The notes below the pieces were generated by a model. It saw nothing but the letters and a program-made list of their open reading frames with translations. It was not told where the DNA came from and searched no databases. Below, piece after piece: positions 46,357-58,839 of a stretch of DNA of 64,000 nt. Every line of letters begins with the position of its first letter. The first letter of the stretch is position 1. Both the position numbers and the translations under genes were made by a program. Source of the stretch: Psilocybe azurescens (Eukaryota; Basidiomycota; Agaricomycetes; Agaricales; Agrocybaceae); assembly GCA_023853785.1 (NCBI GenBank), contig JAJIRX010000668.1, forward strand, positions 801,599-865,598, written 5' to 3'.

Positions 46357-48981
46357 TCCTTTTTAGCAATTTCTCAGAGAAGATCTCCACAGGCGCCTGA
46401 TACCTACTCAGGCTCACACCAATCACCAATCAATGGTCAATGGAACAATCCGAATGATTCTAGGTCATGTTCATGATTCACAGTAGCTGTGGCTATCATG
46501 GATATAGACATGCAATCAGACTTTAATGAAGCGACGGAGTTAACCAGCTGCCAGTAATCAAGGGTCCCCAGGCGATCAAGTTGTGCTTGGCTGGGGCATT
46601 TATCCTGGATCAATCAACTTTCTCGGTGGTGACGCGCTATCGCGTTCATCCACTCAATGTTTAGAAAACCCCTCAGTCTGCATTGATGTATATCCAGTAA
46701 TACCAGGGCAAGACCACTTTATAGAGACTGGGAGATGGAATGCGAATGACACTGATCGGATCCATCCCAACGATCAAACGTTCGTGCACGGTCAATATCT
46801 TCAAATAACGTCTACTTCTGATGGTCACAGACATCGAGCTCTAATTTTATCCATCTGGACTCATTTGATTCTTCACGGATGAAGCTCCGTTCTGCAAGGT
46901 GACTCTTCAGTGTTACAACTACAGTGCGGATGAAGCATGGAATTATCTTCACAAAGTCTCGTCATCACAACTATTCGACGGATAATACAACTTCCGTCAT
47001 CGTCTGCGGCATTTTCGGAGCTGCATTGCTCATTATATCGTTTCACAATAGAATGAGATACTGTTTTTATTCTGAACATGGTCAGTTGGCGTTCTTTTAG
47101 CCTGGAGATATCTAGGTACCGGTAGTGCTCTCCGATCATTCAGAGAATGTTAGCAGACTGGCAGAATTGGAACGAGTACTGGTGCTTTGCTATCCTGTAT
47201 TCCAGCTCATATAAGATCATTAATTATAGCAAACAGGCGGGGAACTTATCTGAAAGGCTGCCTTGAATCACAGGAACATCAGCTACCACTTCTAAAACTA
47301 GATACGGCGAAGAAGACGGCATCTCTAGCATAGACCACTCGTCGATTTCCCCTGGGAGTCACACCCTGGTCATGCGTGTCAATGTTAGCAGCAGTTTTTA
47401 TTTTAGTAATGATGTGATCCTTGTACCATTCTTTGCTGAGCAGGATATCAGTGAGGTGCGCTCGTGGAAGCAACTATCCCCGCAGGTGATTTCTGTCCAC
47501 AGTAGGGGTTTATTCATGCCCAGTGCATAACGCAAAGCATATCGCATAAGGATTGATTCTACGCCCCGGAGACGGTACCACCAAATATGGGAAAGTCAGA
47601 ATTATGAGATAATGGTTTATATATATGACACTCTACATATTAATTATGCTGCATTTTAATCAGCACTGGCCTGAAGGTTTCTCGAACGATAGGATTCCTG
47701 GTTACTTTCAAAGGCTTCGAGATAAAGCAAACTTCGGTCATTCCCAAATAAGCGCTCTGTAAAAGAATGGTCGCCGGTCTACCGAGGAATGGGCTGGTGT
47801 GATCAGTGGAGGGACAGTGAAATTTTTTCTTATCGTCTTGATTCGCAACATGGCTTAAAAGCCTATGCGACTACGTCCGACTGATCATGTTTTCGCGTTT
47901 CCGTGCATGCCTTCATCGTTAACTCTTCAAGTTCACAAATTTTCACGGACGCTTCTTTATTGATTAAAATGTTCTCTTGTAAGTCATTTACCGTGCTTCT
48001 TGCTGTATGGATCTGACGGGTGACAAGTAGTGACTTGATTCACTGAGTTATGACCATTACCTGCAGAACATCAACGATAATAGCATAATCTTTCCAATGT
48101 GGCGTCTATTGTCGGTACGTTTCAGTAAGTAATCTCTATATCCATTTATCAATATGCAACATACTTACAATATGCTCTTGTTTCATGCGTTGATTCGAAG
48201 GCCGATCTCACGGTTCTCGGCATCAGGCTTCGCCGAGTAGAAATCAATGATCAACGCATCGATATTCTTCTTTTGAACTGGTAGCGGATCTCGTCCTTGA
48301 CAGACTTGTTTTCATCTGAGTAATGTATAACCATGGGTCAATTACAGCGACGGACCCTACATATTCTATAACGAACGCGTAAGATCGAGTTTTCATCGGC
48401 CTTTTGTTTGCGTTTGGTCTCCTGGATGCCCGATGGCCTGTTGTAACGAGGTTTTGCATCTAAATCGGAATGCGGCGGAATTGGACAACCGTAGGTGACT
48501 ATGGATCTAATCCAGCCACAGTTGTACCTTTTAATGTTCCAATAACGCCATCTTTGTTATCTTGTCGTGGTTGATTCGTCCACTACGTGCAGACTGCAAG
48601 TAGGCATAGCTGACTAATTGCTTACTAATCTAGCTCGATAGACCACGGTAGTTTAATAGTTCCTGCTTCCGTGTGGAATCAATATAAAACATTGAGCGAA
48701 ATAACATACAGGGCAAGCTTCAGGTCGTAACTACTAAATATAGTTCCAGCTTGCTGTATACGCATACAATTTTGATTGAACTGAGAGATATATTCATTTC
48801 AACAGTGCCAAATTTTGTCACTCGGCAATCATTGTTTGACCCTATCTTTTGCCCATCTTGTTTAACCTCCATTTAAGTACAGTTTGTGAGATATCAGGCC
48901 GTTCGTGATTTGAATAAAAGGCGCTCCAATCCACGTTTGATAAAAACATACACAGGATACGTCTTACCACAACTCCGAAAA
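46357..48981. other. Intergenic DNA, 2.6 kb
   Basis: Frames of 60-99 codons at 46583-46882, 46873-47139, 47279-47473 and 48244-48459 show no family and no linked exons. No RNA gene or terminal repeat is seen. Confidence 0.35.
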
Positions 48982-51687
48982 ATGCCTTTTATCACTATTG
49001 AGGCGGCTATCCTAAGGTCTTATGACTATGTCGTGATTGGAGGAGGGGTACGTCAATTATCCTCACGCCAGTGTTCTGGTATAAATAATTCATATCTCCA
49101 GACATCTGGTTTGGCTGCTGCTGCACGCCTATCAGAGAACTCATCTGCATCGGTTCTTGTCTTGGAAGCCGGGAACGCGAATCTCGGTGATCCCAGAATA
49201 GATATCCCAGCCCAGTTTGGTCAAACATTGGGCAATCCCAAGGTATTGCACAAGCCATCTCATGTGTCACCTCGTTACTGACATTAAATATTGAACCTCA
49301 GTATGATTGGTCGTTCCTCACCGTCAAGCAGAAGAATGTTAACGATAGGGAAATTATGTGGAGTCGTGGAAAGGGTCTAGGTGAGTGTTGGCAGAAATAC
49401 TGATTCCCGCGTGTATTAAGAATTTCTTTAGGTGGTTCCTCGGCCATGAATTTCTATGCGTGGACAAGACCTCCAGCAAAGGATATCGATGCGATCGAGC
49501 AGCTTGGTAACCCTGGATGGAACTGGGAAGACTTTGAGAAATATTCAAAAAATCGGAAACGTATGCATACCAGTTCATCAATTAGATTGAAGCTGATCAG
49601 CTGTTTCATTTTCATTCCAGATTCCATCCTCCACGGTCAGAAGTAACTGATAGGTACCCTCATTCAGTTAACCTCAGACATAGAGGGTCAACGGGGCCTG
49701 TCCAAGTCACTATTGCGCCTCATTTCTACACTCTGGATATTCTATTTCAAGAAACAATGCGCAACATGGGTCTGAGGGCAGTTCAGGACGCATACGGAGG
49801 CGACGTAGGTCCTTGTTTAACGTTTGGTCGAAGAATTATTAACAAAGTTATATTTAGATTAATGGTTCCTGGATGGCAACGTCCAATCTTGATCCTCAGA
49901 CGTGGACGCGATGTTCATCTGTAGCTGCGTACTTGATGCCAAACATAAACCGTAGCAACCTTTATGTAAGCCTCACGTATTATATCATCTTTCCCTCTCA
50001 TTTACTAATCAACTGTAAGGTTCTGACACGGGCCTTGGTTGCTCGTGTTATCCTTGGACCAGCACGTACAGGCCGAGATAGGACCATCACTGGCGTCGAG
50101 TTTATTTATGGTGGCAGGGCATATCGTATTAAAGTTTCAAAAGAGGTCATTTTGAGCGCCGGGTACGCATGATAGAACTATATTTACATTCACTCACTGA
50201 CTAGCCTCCCATTTCAGAACAGTCAAATCACCGCAGATACTGGAGCTTTCGGGTATTGGACGGCCTGGTGTGCTGTCTAACCTCGGAATCGACGTAGAGG
50301 TGGACCTTCCTGGCGTTGGAGAAAACGTCCAAGACCATCTCTTTAACACCCTAGGTCCTTACGAGCTTGAAGGCGGGACATCCCACGAGACATTCGATTT
50401 ATTACGCGATCCGAATTACGCGGCCAAAGCGAGGGCTCTCCAGTTGAGTTACACTTTTTCGACAAGTCACTTTTCATCTTACTCAAGTTGAATCTGTATT
50501 CAAGTTCGCGTGGGCAGGGTATATGTCGCAACTCTCTTTCATCGTTCGCATACTTTCCACTTCAGCAGATATATCCGAGCGAGGCCTCTGCATTGGTGAA
50601 TAAAGTGGAACAAGAGGTGGACCTGCAAGAGAAACAGGGTTTGTTAGCCCCCGGTCAACTGACACAACTTCAACTTCAGACTGAGGCCTTGCGAGATGAT
50701 ACCATACCCGACTGCGAACTCGTCCTTTGGCCTGGATCAGCTCCTGGAGGTGAGCCTTCTCGACATATTCACTTGTTAATGATCTAGGTATAAATACCTC
50801 TGTAGCTCCGACGAAACCGGGTAAAGCCTATATTAGTCTAGGAAGTTATCTAAACCACCCCTTCTCTCGAGGCTCTATCGTAAGCCATCCTTGCTTTTTT
50901 TTACAGAGAATTTTGTCATTGATTCTTCTGCCGGCATCAGCATGCACTAAGCAGAGACCCGACGAAGAATCCCATGATAGATCCCCACCATCTTGAAAGT
51001 GAAGCCGGTGTGTATTGACGTCCATTCTGGAGAGCCATGGTCTGAACAGTGGTCTATGATAGACCTTGAAATTCTTCTACAGAACTTCAACTTCAGTCGC
51101 AAGATGCTAGAGGTCGAACCACTAAAGTCGGCAATAGTCTGTGAGGTGCTACCTGGTCCAGAATGTCAGACGGACGCGCAGATCAAGGGTAAGCCAAGTA
51201 GTAAATTTTCGCTTATTCCTTCTTGACTCACCGGAAACTATGCAGAATTTTTGAAAAACAACGTTGAAAACGGCGGCCGTACAGTCCATCCCATTTGTTA
51301 TTAATTTATATGTCTAACTTCCATTGTAGATGCTGTTGGCAGTTGCTCGATGCTTCCACGGAATAAACAGGGAGTCGTCGACCCAAGGCTTAAAGTGAGA
51401 TGCCTGAACTGCGCATGCAAATTAAGGTACTGAGTACTCCTTAGGTGTACGGTACCGCGAACCTGCGCGTCGCCGATCTTTCTATCATTCCTCTCCATAT
51501 TGCCGCCCATCCTCAAAGTATGTTTTAATGACGAGCTATATTTGCTTATATGAGAACTTACACACTAACAAATAGCAATCGCGTATGTCATTGGAGAGAA
51601 AGGTCGGAGTCTACATTTTATTCTGTTTTTCCTGTCACTGACGCTCGTCTTTGCGCAGTTGCGGATTTTGTCAAAGAAGATGCTTAG
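48982..51687 (+). CDS. GMC oxidoreductase (aryl-alcohol oxidase/choline dehydrogenase-like flavoenzyme)
   Basis: The start [20 protein letters not shown] leads into the FAD-binding [15 protein letters not shown], split by an intron. GMC signature 1 reads [16 protein letters not shown]. Signature 2 is [17 protein letters not shown]. Further conserved parts are [21 protein letters not shown]-type [61 protein letters not shown] and [20 protein letters not shown], with the second active-site His in IAAHPQ. There are about 14 exons and roughly 600 residues. No secretion signal is visible, unlike secreted aryl-alcohol oxidases. A one-base loss in the A6 run 49547-49552 breaks SKKSET/FHPP. The His before AVGSC is kept only if the intron donor is the GTACAG at about 51279. 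The substrate is unknown. Confidence 0.85.
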
Positions 51688-52432
51688 AATCAACATGAGC
51701 TGGTGCTTCTTCCCGACTCTGGGGTGTGATTTAAACATTAGAAAGACCGATTTGAAGATTTCCTCGTCCTTATGCTATCGTAGACAAGTTATATTTATTT
51801 AAATTATCGTTTTGTATTTATTGTGATTAAAGATCATCTTTGCATTCCGAGGCATACATAGCTGGCCGACTCGCAGATGTGAAAACGGTATGGAGCAAGT
51901 TACAATAGCGATTGGTGGTGACCTGACAACACTCAGAAAGTCTAATATGACCGCAGCAGCCATATTTAAGACCCTCGGGTCATTGCCAATGGGTCATCGA
52001 TATGAAATGACCTGGTCTCAGAGACAGCTCGATGCTACAGAAGAACGTAATGACAATACTCGTATACAGTAGACCCGTCACGGCACGCAACATATCCAAC
52101 AACCCGATTACAGCTACATGTGCGCCGGACGTGCGTTTTAAGTTCTGCATATCCAGGTGTCACATTCGAAGGCTTATTACTACTCTAAAACGGCTGGTAA
52201 ATGGGAGGACATCAAGTCCGGCAACGTAGATTCACATTGAGCATAATGCTTCGGGCATCCACGGAAGGCGCAGTGGCGAACTTGTTCTTAATCTATACTC
52301 GTGGCGCAGAGAACCGGGTACACGATGCATCCTTCGAGCCTGTGTGAGTGGGAACCAACAATAAAGATATATGGTTGCGTGTCAATTCATTCCCCATTCG
52401 CAGTCAGGACGGGAGCTGTACAATGTTAATGC
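51688..52432. other. Intergenic DNA
   Basis: No gene recognised between the GMC gene and the BTB relic. Frames of 60-65 codons (51890-52229) are unsupported. Confidence 0.4.
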
Positions 52433-52562
52433 TCACTCATCCGAATCCTTTAGTTCTTCCCAGTTAGGAAGCCCAAAGAAGGATGGTCGTTTATCCCACA
52501 ATGCCTGCCTCCCGTGCACTGTCTGTTTCGTGATGATTGTCATGCAAGACCTACAGAACCAT
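52433..52562 (-). pseudogene. BTB-family gene, C-terminal fragment
   Basis: The minus strand reads CMTIITKQTVHGRQALWDKR, then PSFFGLPNWEELKDSDE and a stop. The intact BTB gene ends CMPKIASL..GRQKLWDMLPSY then FGLPKWDKLKDWDD. The broken copy at 15.8 kb ends FFGLPSWDEPKYSDE. No BTB core follows upstream, so this is a 3' relic, the fourth copy in the window. Confidence 0.8.
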
Positions 52563-53111
52563 GTGTCCTTGGAGCCATTATCGACAAAGTGTGAAAAGGC
52601 CTGTGCGGTGCATCTGGTAATGGCCGCTGTTCGTTTGATCTGACACCCATGAATGTCAGAACAACCAGAGAATTCGGGGAAACCGAGAGGCTCGTTTATC
52701 AGAAGATTGATGAGCTATGGATGATTTTCTCGCGCGCGAGAGCGAGGGTAGCTTGGACAGAAAAAGAGAGTGAGGAAGAGGGCGTGCCATCACTTAGTTT
52801 GTTTTTCTGCGAATTTTTTTGATGAGTGTGAGGCAGGCAAAAAATCATGAGAAGCCAGGGAAATACGGACCAAACCTTGATCCCCAGTGAAAACCGACTC
52901 TGCACCGTTCCGAAACGAGCTGAGAATGTCCGCGGGAATCCGTGTGGCAGGCCAAAATCGGCGCTGATCCGCTCATCTCCGCTCATGCCAGCAGCACTGA
53001 TTTTAAAGCTCCGATCCGATCAAGAAGTAGATTGCACACATCGCCTGTCGACTTGATCGTTCTTCGCACTGATTTCAACCATTCTGCTCATTGCCTGGCT
53101 CTTTTGCAACT
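52563..53111. other. Spacer, probably 5' region of the Tnp2 element
   Basis: No gene. It includes GATCCGCTCATCTCCGCTCA, a short repeat, and the presumed leader of the Tnp2 frame. I could not find a CACTA-type terminal repeat. Confidence 0.3.
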
Positions 53112-54960
53112 ATGCCCCTAAAAGACCCAGGAAACCGTGCTATTGTGTCAGATGCAATGGCGCCATTATGAGTGCCAATGTTGTCGCTCGACATCGAAAG
53201 GCACCCGATTTCCCAACATTTGATGAGTGGGCAACCGCAAGGGAAGGGGAGCAGAGGGAAAGCTTCAGCGGATTGGAATGGGATGGAGATAAGCAGTAAG
53301 AAGATGAAGAAGAAATGGATGGCACAGAGGAATCACTAGGGCAGAGGAAACGACGCCGAATTGATGCTCCTTCTCCAGTATGTTTAGCATTTTCCTGTTG
53401 TTCTAGATAGAGAGAGCATTTGTTTAAATTCAACTTTCATATGGAAATGAAAATTCAGAACGTCCCAAATGAACCGGAGGACGATCAAATTGTCACAGCC
53501 GTAAATACGGTTGATAACTCACCCCAGAACCAGGAAATGCAACTAAGTATTGAAGAAACAGCGAACCTGTACAATGTATATGTTGCAAGCACCCGCGAGG
53601 ATAATCGGAGAAACCTCAAATTTTATATGTAGGAACTCCAAAATCAAGTACATGACTCTGAAGTAGACGAAGAAGACTATGATCAGGACAGATTCCAGGG
53701 GCAGTTTGAAGAAGACGAGGGAGAACTCTCTTGGGAAGAACAGGAACAACAGAGAGCCGAAATTGTTAGAAGTCCAGAGCCCGAGATATTAGGAGACGAC
53801 CCAGAGGCGCAGGAGCCACAACAGCACTTTTCGCTCATTGAACATCTCCCTTTACTTAGGAATTTATTAATGAAGTCTCACGCGCTACACTCGATAACGG
53901 CGGGCTTGATGATAGAACAATTGACTATCTCAGACATCCCGAGGAAGGACATGTCGACATCTCAGACCCTGATACATATCTATCACTCAATTGTTTTTGT
54001 CCTGCAGTAATGCCTCAGAGCAAACTTACACTGACTTTCGTGAGGAATTCTCCCTGCGTTGTCCAGACGTAGCCGTGCTATCCTATTACGACGTCAAAAA
54101 TCTGGTCGCAAAAATCACTGGAGTCTGCGCTATTTTGGACTATATGTGCATCAATGGCTGCCATGCTTTCACTGGCCCTTTGCTGATCTAGAGTCATGCC
54201 ATGTGTGCTCTGAGCCACGCTACAATGTTGGAAAATATGCATCCTTGGGCTAGAAGGATCCTTGCCAACAAGCCTGTACTATACCTCTGGGACCACAGTT
54301 ACAAGCTCTCCGTCGATCTCCAGAAGGAGCTTGAGCAATACATTACTGAGACCATAAATCGCCGAGATTATAGAGGCATTCAATTCTTCGGATGACAAAG
54401 GCTATGACCTTGTTTATGACAACATTTTCTCTGGCCAGGACACTTTAGATTTATGCAAAAACCTCACCGAAGACGACATGACAGTCATCTTTTCCATTGA
54501 CGGTGCTCAGCTCTACCAAAATAAGAAATCTGACACTTGGATTGCAATTTGGATTGTCATGGACTATGACCCAACAACATGTTACATGAAGAAACACTTT
54601 TTCCCTGGACTTTTATTCCTGGTCCCCACAAGCCAAAGCACCTGTATTCATATACTTTCTGAGGTCTTTACCTTCCCCACCTATTCCAGTCTGAAATCTC
54701 ATATCATACACCCTGCTATTTTGTATGGGTGAATGAACATGGATTCCAATTGGATTCCAGAAAATAACCCATTCCAAATGGAATATTCCAGTTTCATTCC
54801 AATGGAATGGCTGGAATCCAACTGGAATATCCTATATTGCATTGGGTTTGGTCCAATATAGGTCCATTCCAATGGAATAAAGTGGAATCCAAGTGAGATG
54901 ATATCCCATTATTTCTATTATAATTTATTATAATTTATACTAGTATAGAAAAAAAAAAGA

Positions 54961-55036
54961 CACAAATGGGAATTGAACTCAGGCATTGGAGAACACTGAA
55001 CATTAGCAGGATAAACCAACTGAGCCGCAAAGGCTT
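54961..55036 (-). other. tRNA-like Pol III module in element H
   Basis: On the minus strand GCCTTTGCGGCTCAGTTGG is A-box-like and GAGTTCAATTCCC is B-box-like. They are followed by TGTGTC and a T10 run, a typical Pol III stop. The length from the 5' end to the B-box is that of a tRNA. Acceptor pairing is poor. Confidence 0.6.
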
Positions 55037-55850
55037 ATAGAAAATAAAAAATTAGTTAAATACATACTGATGCAGCCAAATTTCTCAGCACTGCTTGACA
55101 TGGGCCAAACAACAATGCACACATGACATGTTGATGCCACATCAGTCTGTTGTTGATTCTGACCCCCACCCTTTCTTCTTCCACCATCACAACCGCCTCA
55201 TCAGTCAGAGCCAGGCAAGAGCCAACCCGACATGACAGAGGATGAGAACAACCACAACAGCCACACTGATGTGGACAACACTGACAACAAGGTCACAGAT
55301 GAGGACAACTGCGACAGCAACAACAAGGCAGACAAGGATCGGACGACCGCAACCACAACAACGAGGGCAATGAGAACAACAATGAGGACTGTGAGGGCAA
55401 GGGCAAGGGCAAGGGAAAGGACTGTGAGGGACCGCAAGGACAACAGCTAGGACCAGGACTGCAACAGCAAGGACCAAGACACCGGTGTGGACCAGGATGA
55501 GGGCAAGGACAGCAGGGTCTTTCCTTTCCCCACACAATCCATATGGACTCCAGTGGACTCTCTGTCCAGCCAAACTGGCTGACAGATTGTCTAGTCCACT
55601 GGACTGGAACTGGACTGCAGTCCACTGGAGTCCACTGGACTTGCACTGGACTCCTGCCAAAATTTCAGTCCAGTCTCAGTCCAGTGGATTATGAGTCCAG
55701 TGGACTGGGGCTTAAATATTCACTGAACAACAACAAATAATATATTTATTAGCACAGTCCAGTGGAGTTCAGTAGAGTCCAGTTGAATCCACTGGAGTCC
55801 ACTGGATGCAATAATTAACACAATATCCGAAGTATGATCAAGGTCTTTAC

Positions 55851-57893
55851 CCTCACCCAGGTATTCCATGTGGAGTCCACCAACTCCGGCATGGAGTTGA
55901 TGGAGTCCACATGGAGTTTAGCGACCTTTTTTTTGGCAGGTGTCCCAGCCATTTAGAGGTGGAGACTCCATATGGAGTCCAGCTGGAATTGACTCATCCT
56001 CCATATGGACCAATGTGGAGGATGTGGAACTCCATGTGGACTCCATGTGGAACTTCATTTGAGTCTCCCATCCTCCATATGGATTCCATGTGGATTTGAC
56101 TCATGAAGCATGTGTATCAGCATGAACACACTATTCCAGCATCAATTTCAAATAGACTCCAGGTGGAGGAAGATCCCCAGATTTTATTTATATTTTATTA
56201 TATTTTATTATAGTGCAAAAAAAAAAAACACCAACAGGAATTGAACTCTGGCCTCTGAGAACACCAGACATTAACGCTAAACTAACTAAGCTATATGGGC
56301 TTTGTGATTGCCTAAAATTTGATGGCCTACATACCAATACAGCTATTCAATTGGCATTTCTCAGCAAGTGACAAATAACATCACATATGTGACTTATTGA
56401 TGCCACGTCGGTCTGTTTATTATTTCCACCACCCCACCTCTTCCTCCGACCACCACCACCCCACTGCCGCCGTTGTGCGTGCCCCCCACCCTCACCGTTG
56501 TCAGTTGGAGCCAGGCCCACGCCAACCCGACCCGACACACATCGCATTGCATTGCAATGAACCGAGGCCGACAAAGAACCTGCGAACGAAGGAAGGTGAG
56601 TACGGAACAGGGCGGAATGAGACGGGTGGGGAACAAGGAACAAGGCGAGGTTAGGCAAACATGGAACAAGGCAGAACAATGGGAGGTGATGCAAACAAGG
56701 AATGAGGCCACGACCCCAGGTAAGTTGCAAATTCTGCATACCGCCGCCACTAACCGCTCCCCCTCCCTCTTTTTTTGCATAGGCCGACAACGACAATGAT
56801 GACTGGCACATACAGCAATGAGTATGACGGCACACAGGATGTGTACAGACAACAATGACAATGACAGGTACGAACACCACAACAACAACAATGACATGTA
56901 CAACGGCCACTACAACAACAACAACAACAACATGTACAGCGGCCATCGTGATAATGACGGCGACACCATGTACAGAGGCCACCGTGACAACGGCGACGGC
57001 GTGCGACAGACCACGATGGACATGCCAACACGCTGGACACGCATGGCGGCCACCACGACACGTACAGCGGCCACTGCGATAACGGCGACAACAACACGTA
57101 CAGTGGCCACCGCGACAACAATGACATGTACGACACACGCGATGGACACGCCAACATGCTGGACATGCATGGTGGCCACCACGACATGTACAGCAGCCAC
57201 TGCGATAACGACAACAATGACATGTACAGTGGCCACCAGCGACAATGACAACGCATATGACAGACACGACGGACACGCACAACGGCCACCACAACATGTA
57301 CGAAGGCCATCGCAGCATGTACGACGGCCACCACGATGACGACAACATGTACAGCAGGGCTACGAGCGACATGGCCAATGTCTTGCCCCCTTTTTCTATT
57401 TTTTTTGTCTCATTTTCTCTTTTTTTTTTATTGTTTATATGTTTCTATGTTTATTTAACCCAACTATGTATCCTCTTGTCTACTTTTTTTCCTCTATTTC
57501 ATATGTTTTTCTTTTATTTCTTTTCTATATTTTTTCATGTTTCACTGATCAACTTCATTAGTAGATAATATTGTAGGTAACAATGTAGTATATAGTTTTC
57601 AATATATTATATATGTATATATCACATATTATTGCATGAATTTGCCCTAAGAAAATACATTCCAATTAAAATCTAGCTATAGCTGGACTTGGTAAAATTC
57701 ACCAAGTCAGTCCAGGTGGATTCTAATTGAACTCCACCTGGCCTCCAGTTGGACACAAGTGGAACAGCTTGAAGTCCACCTGGAGTCCATCTGGAGTCCA
57801 CTTGAACTCCACCTATCAAAGATGATTTTTGAACACTTGTATATGTTCCAGATGGAGTCCATATGGAGTTCCTGGGTGGAGGTAAAGTACACA
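55851..57893 (+). mobile_element. Palindromic-end element B (GGAGTCCACATGGAGTCC type), nested in G
   Basis: This is the best-preserved copy, 2,043 bp. The head is AGGTCTTTACCCTCACCCAG and the reversed tail is GTGTACTTTACCTCCACCCA. TATGATCA (55843-55850 and 57894-57901) is a perfect 8 bp duplication. The order is palindrome field, tRNA-like unit (56229-56305), core (GTTGGAGCCAGGC near 56506), a GTAAGT..CTAAC..GCATAG intron-like stretch (about 56720-56780), an array with ATGTACAGCGGCCAC units (56820-57350), T-rich tract, and palindrome tail. Long frames over the array, up to 343 codons on the minus strand, are repeat translations. Confidence 0.85.
56229..56305 (-). other. tRNA-like Pol III module in element B
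   Basis: The minus strand has AGCTTAGTTAGTTTAGCG in the A-box place and GAGTTCAATTCC as B-box, followed by TGTTGGTG and a T run of 12 or so. It is homologous to the units in elements A, C and H. Confidence 0.55.
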
Positions 57894-58363
57894 TATGATC
57901 ATTAGTTATTAATATTAATTGCAAAAATAAAAGAGTAAAATTAATAGAAATAAACTCTATGGAATAACAATTAAATGAAACAATAGTTAAATTTACATGG
58001 GAGCAAAACCTCCCTATGAATACATTTTTGTATTTTGTTCAGTCTGCCAGGTGAAATTTCACAGGCACATGTGACACACACATGTGCCTGGCATTGGCCG
58101 ATTGGCATGATAACAGTCCATCAGACCCCACCCTTTCTTCCAACTACCACCACCACCACCTTGTCGGTCAGAGCCAGGCGACAGCCAACCCAACGCAACA
58201 GAGGATGACGACAACCACGATGGCCACGCCAACGAAAATGACAACGACAGCAACAATGAGGACCCAGATGAGGACAACTGCAAATGTGATGACAAGGACC
58301 TGGACAAGGACATAGGCGAGGACCTGGATGTAGACAAGGACCCAGACATAGGTGAGGACCCAG

Positions 58364-58839
58364 TGTTACAACTTCAAGCTTATATTCACATGCATGGATA
58401 AAGCCGACAGTCAAGCAGTCAAGAACAGCGAGTTCCAAGCGGTGTCAAGTAAGAGGAGGTTAGATTCTCAAGAACTAGCTAAAGAATACAATGGATCCTT
58501 CCTAGTATAAATAGTATGAACTGTACAGCAAGTTAAAATGAGTTTGAATGTTCATCAGCAGATGTATATAAGAATAGAGGAAACAGATCAATTGTTCATC
58601 GAAAGATGTATCATAAAAGATGGAAGTGAAAGGAAACAGATCAAACATTCATCAAAAGATGTATCATAAAAGATGGAAGTGAAAGTCCATCAGAGATATG
58701 ATGGAGTTTCGTAGAATGATAGAAAACAAAGTTTATCAGAGCAGACGATGCTGTATCAATGATGTGAAGGATGACAAAGAAAAGGAAAAGAAAAAGAAAA
58801 AGAAAAGAGAAAGGGAAAAGAAAAAGACTTGTCGTAACA
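58364..58839. mobile_element. Solo LTR
   Basis: A 476 bp block begins TGTTACAAC and ends GTCGTAACA, with the 6 bp inverted ends TGTTAC/GTAACA. It is flanked by CCCAG on both sides (58359-58363 and 58840-58844), the 5 bp duplication expected for LTR retrotransposons. It splits the phrase CCCAGACATAGG.GAGGA of the array in element G. It contains AGTATAAATAGT, a possible TATA box. No internal retrotransposon gene is present. Confidence 0.85.

Noticed and set aside
56347..57378. Minus-strand open frame of 343 codons
   Set aside because: It is a Val/His/Cys/Arg low-complexity translation of the array in element B; several frames are open on both strands over the same DNA.
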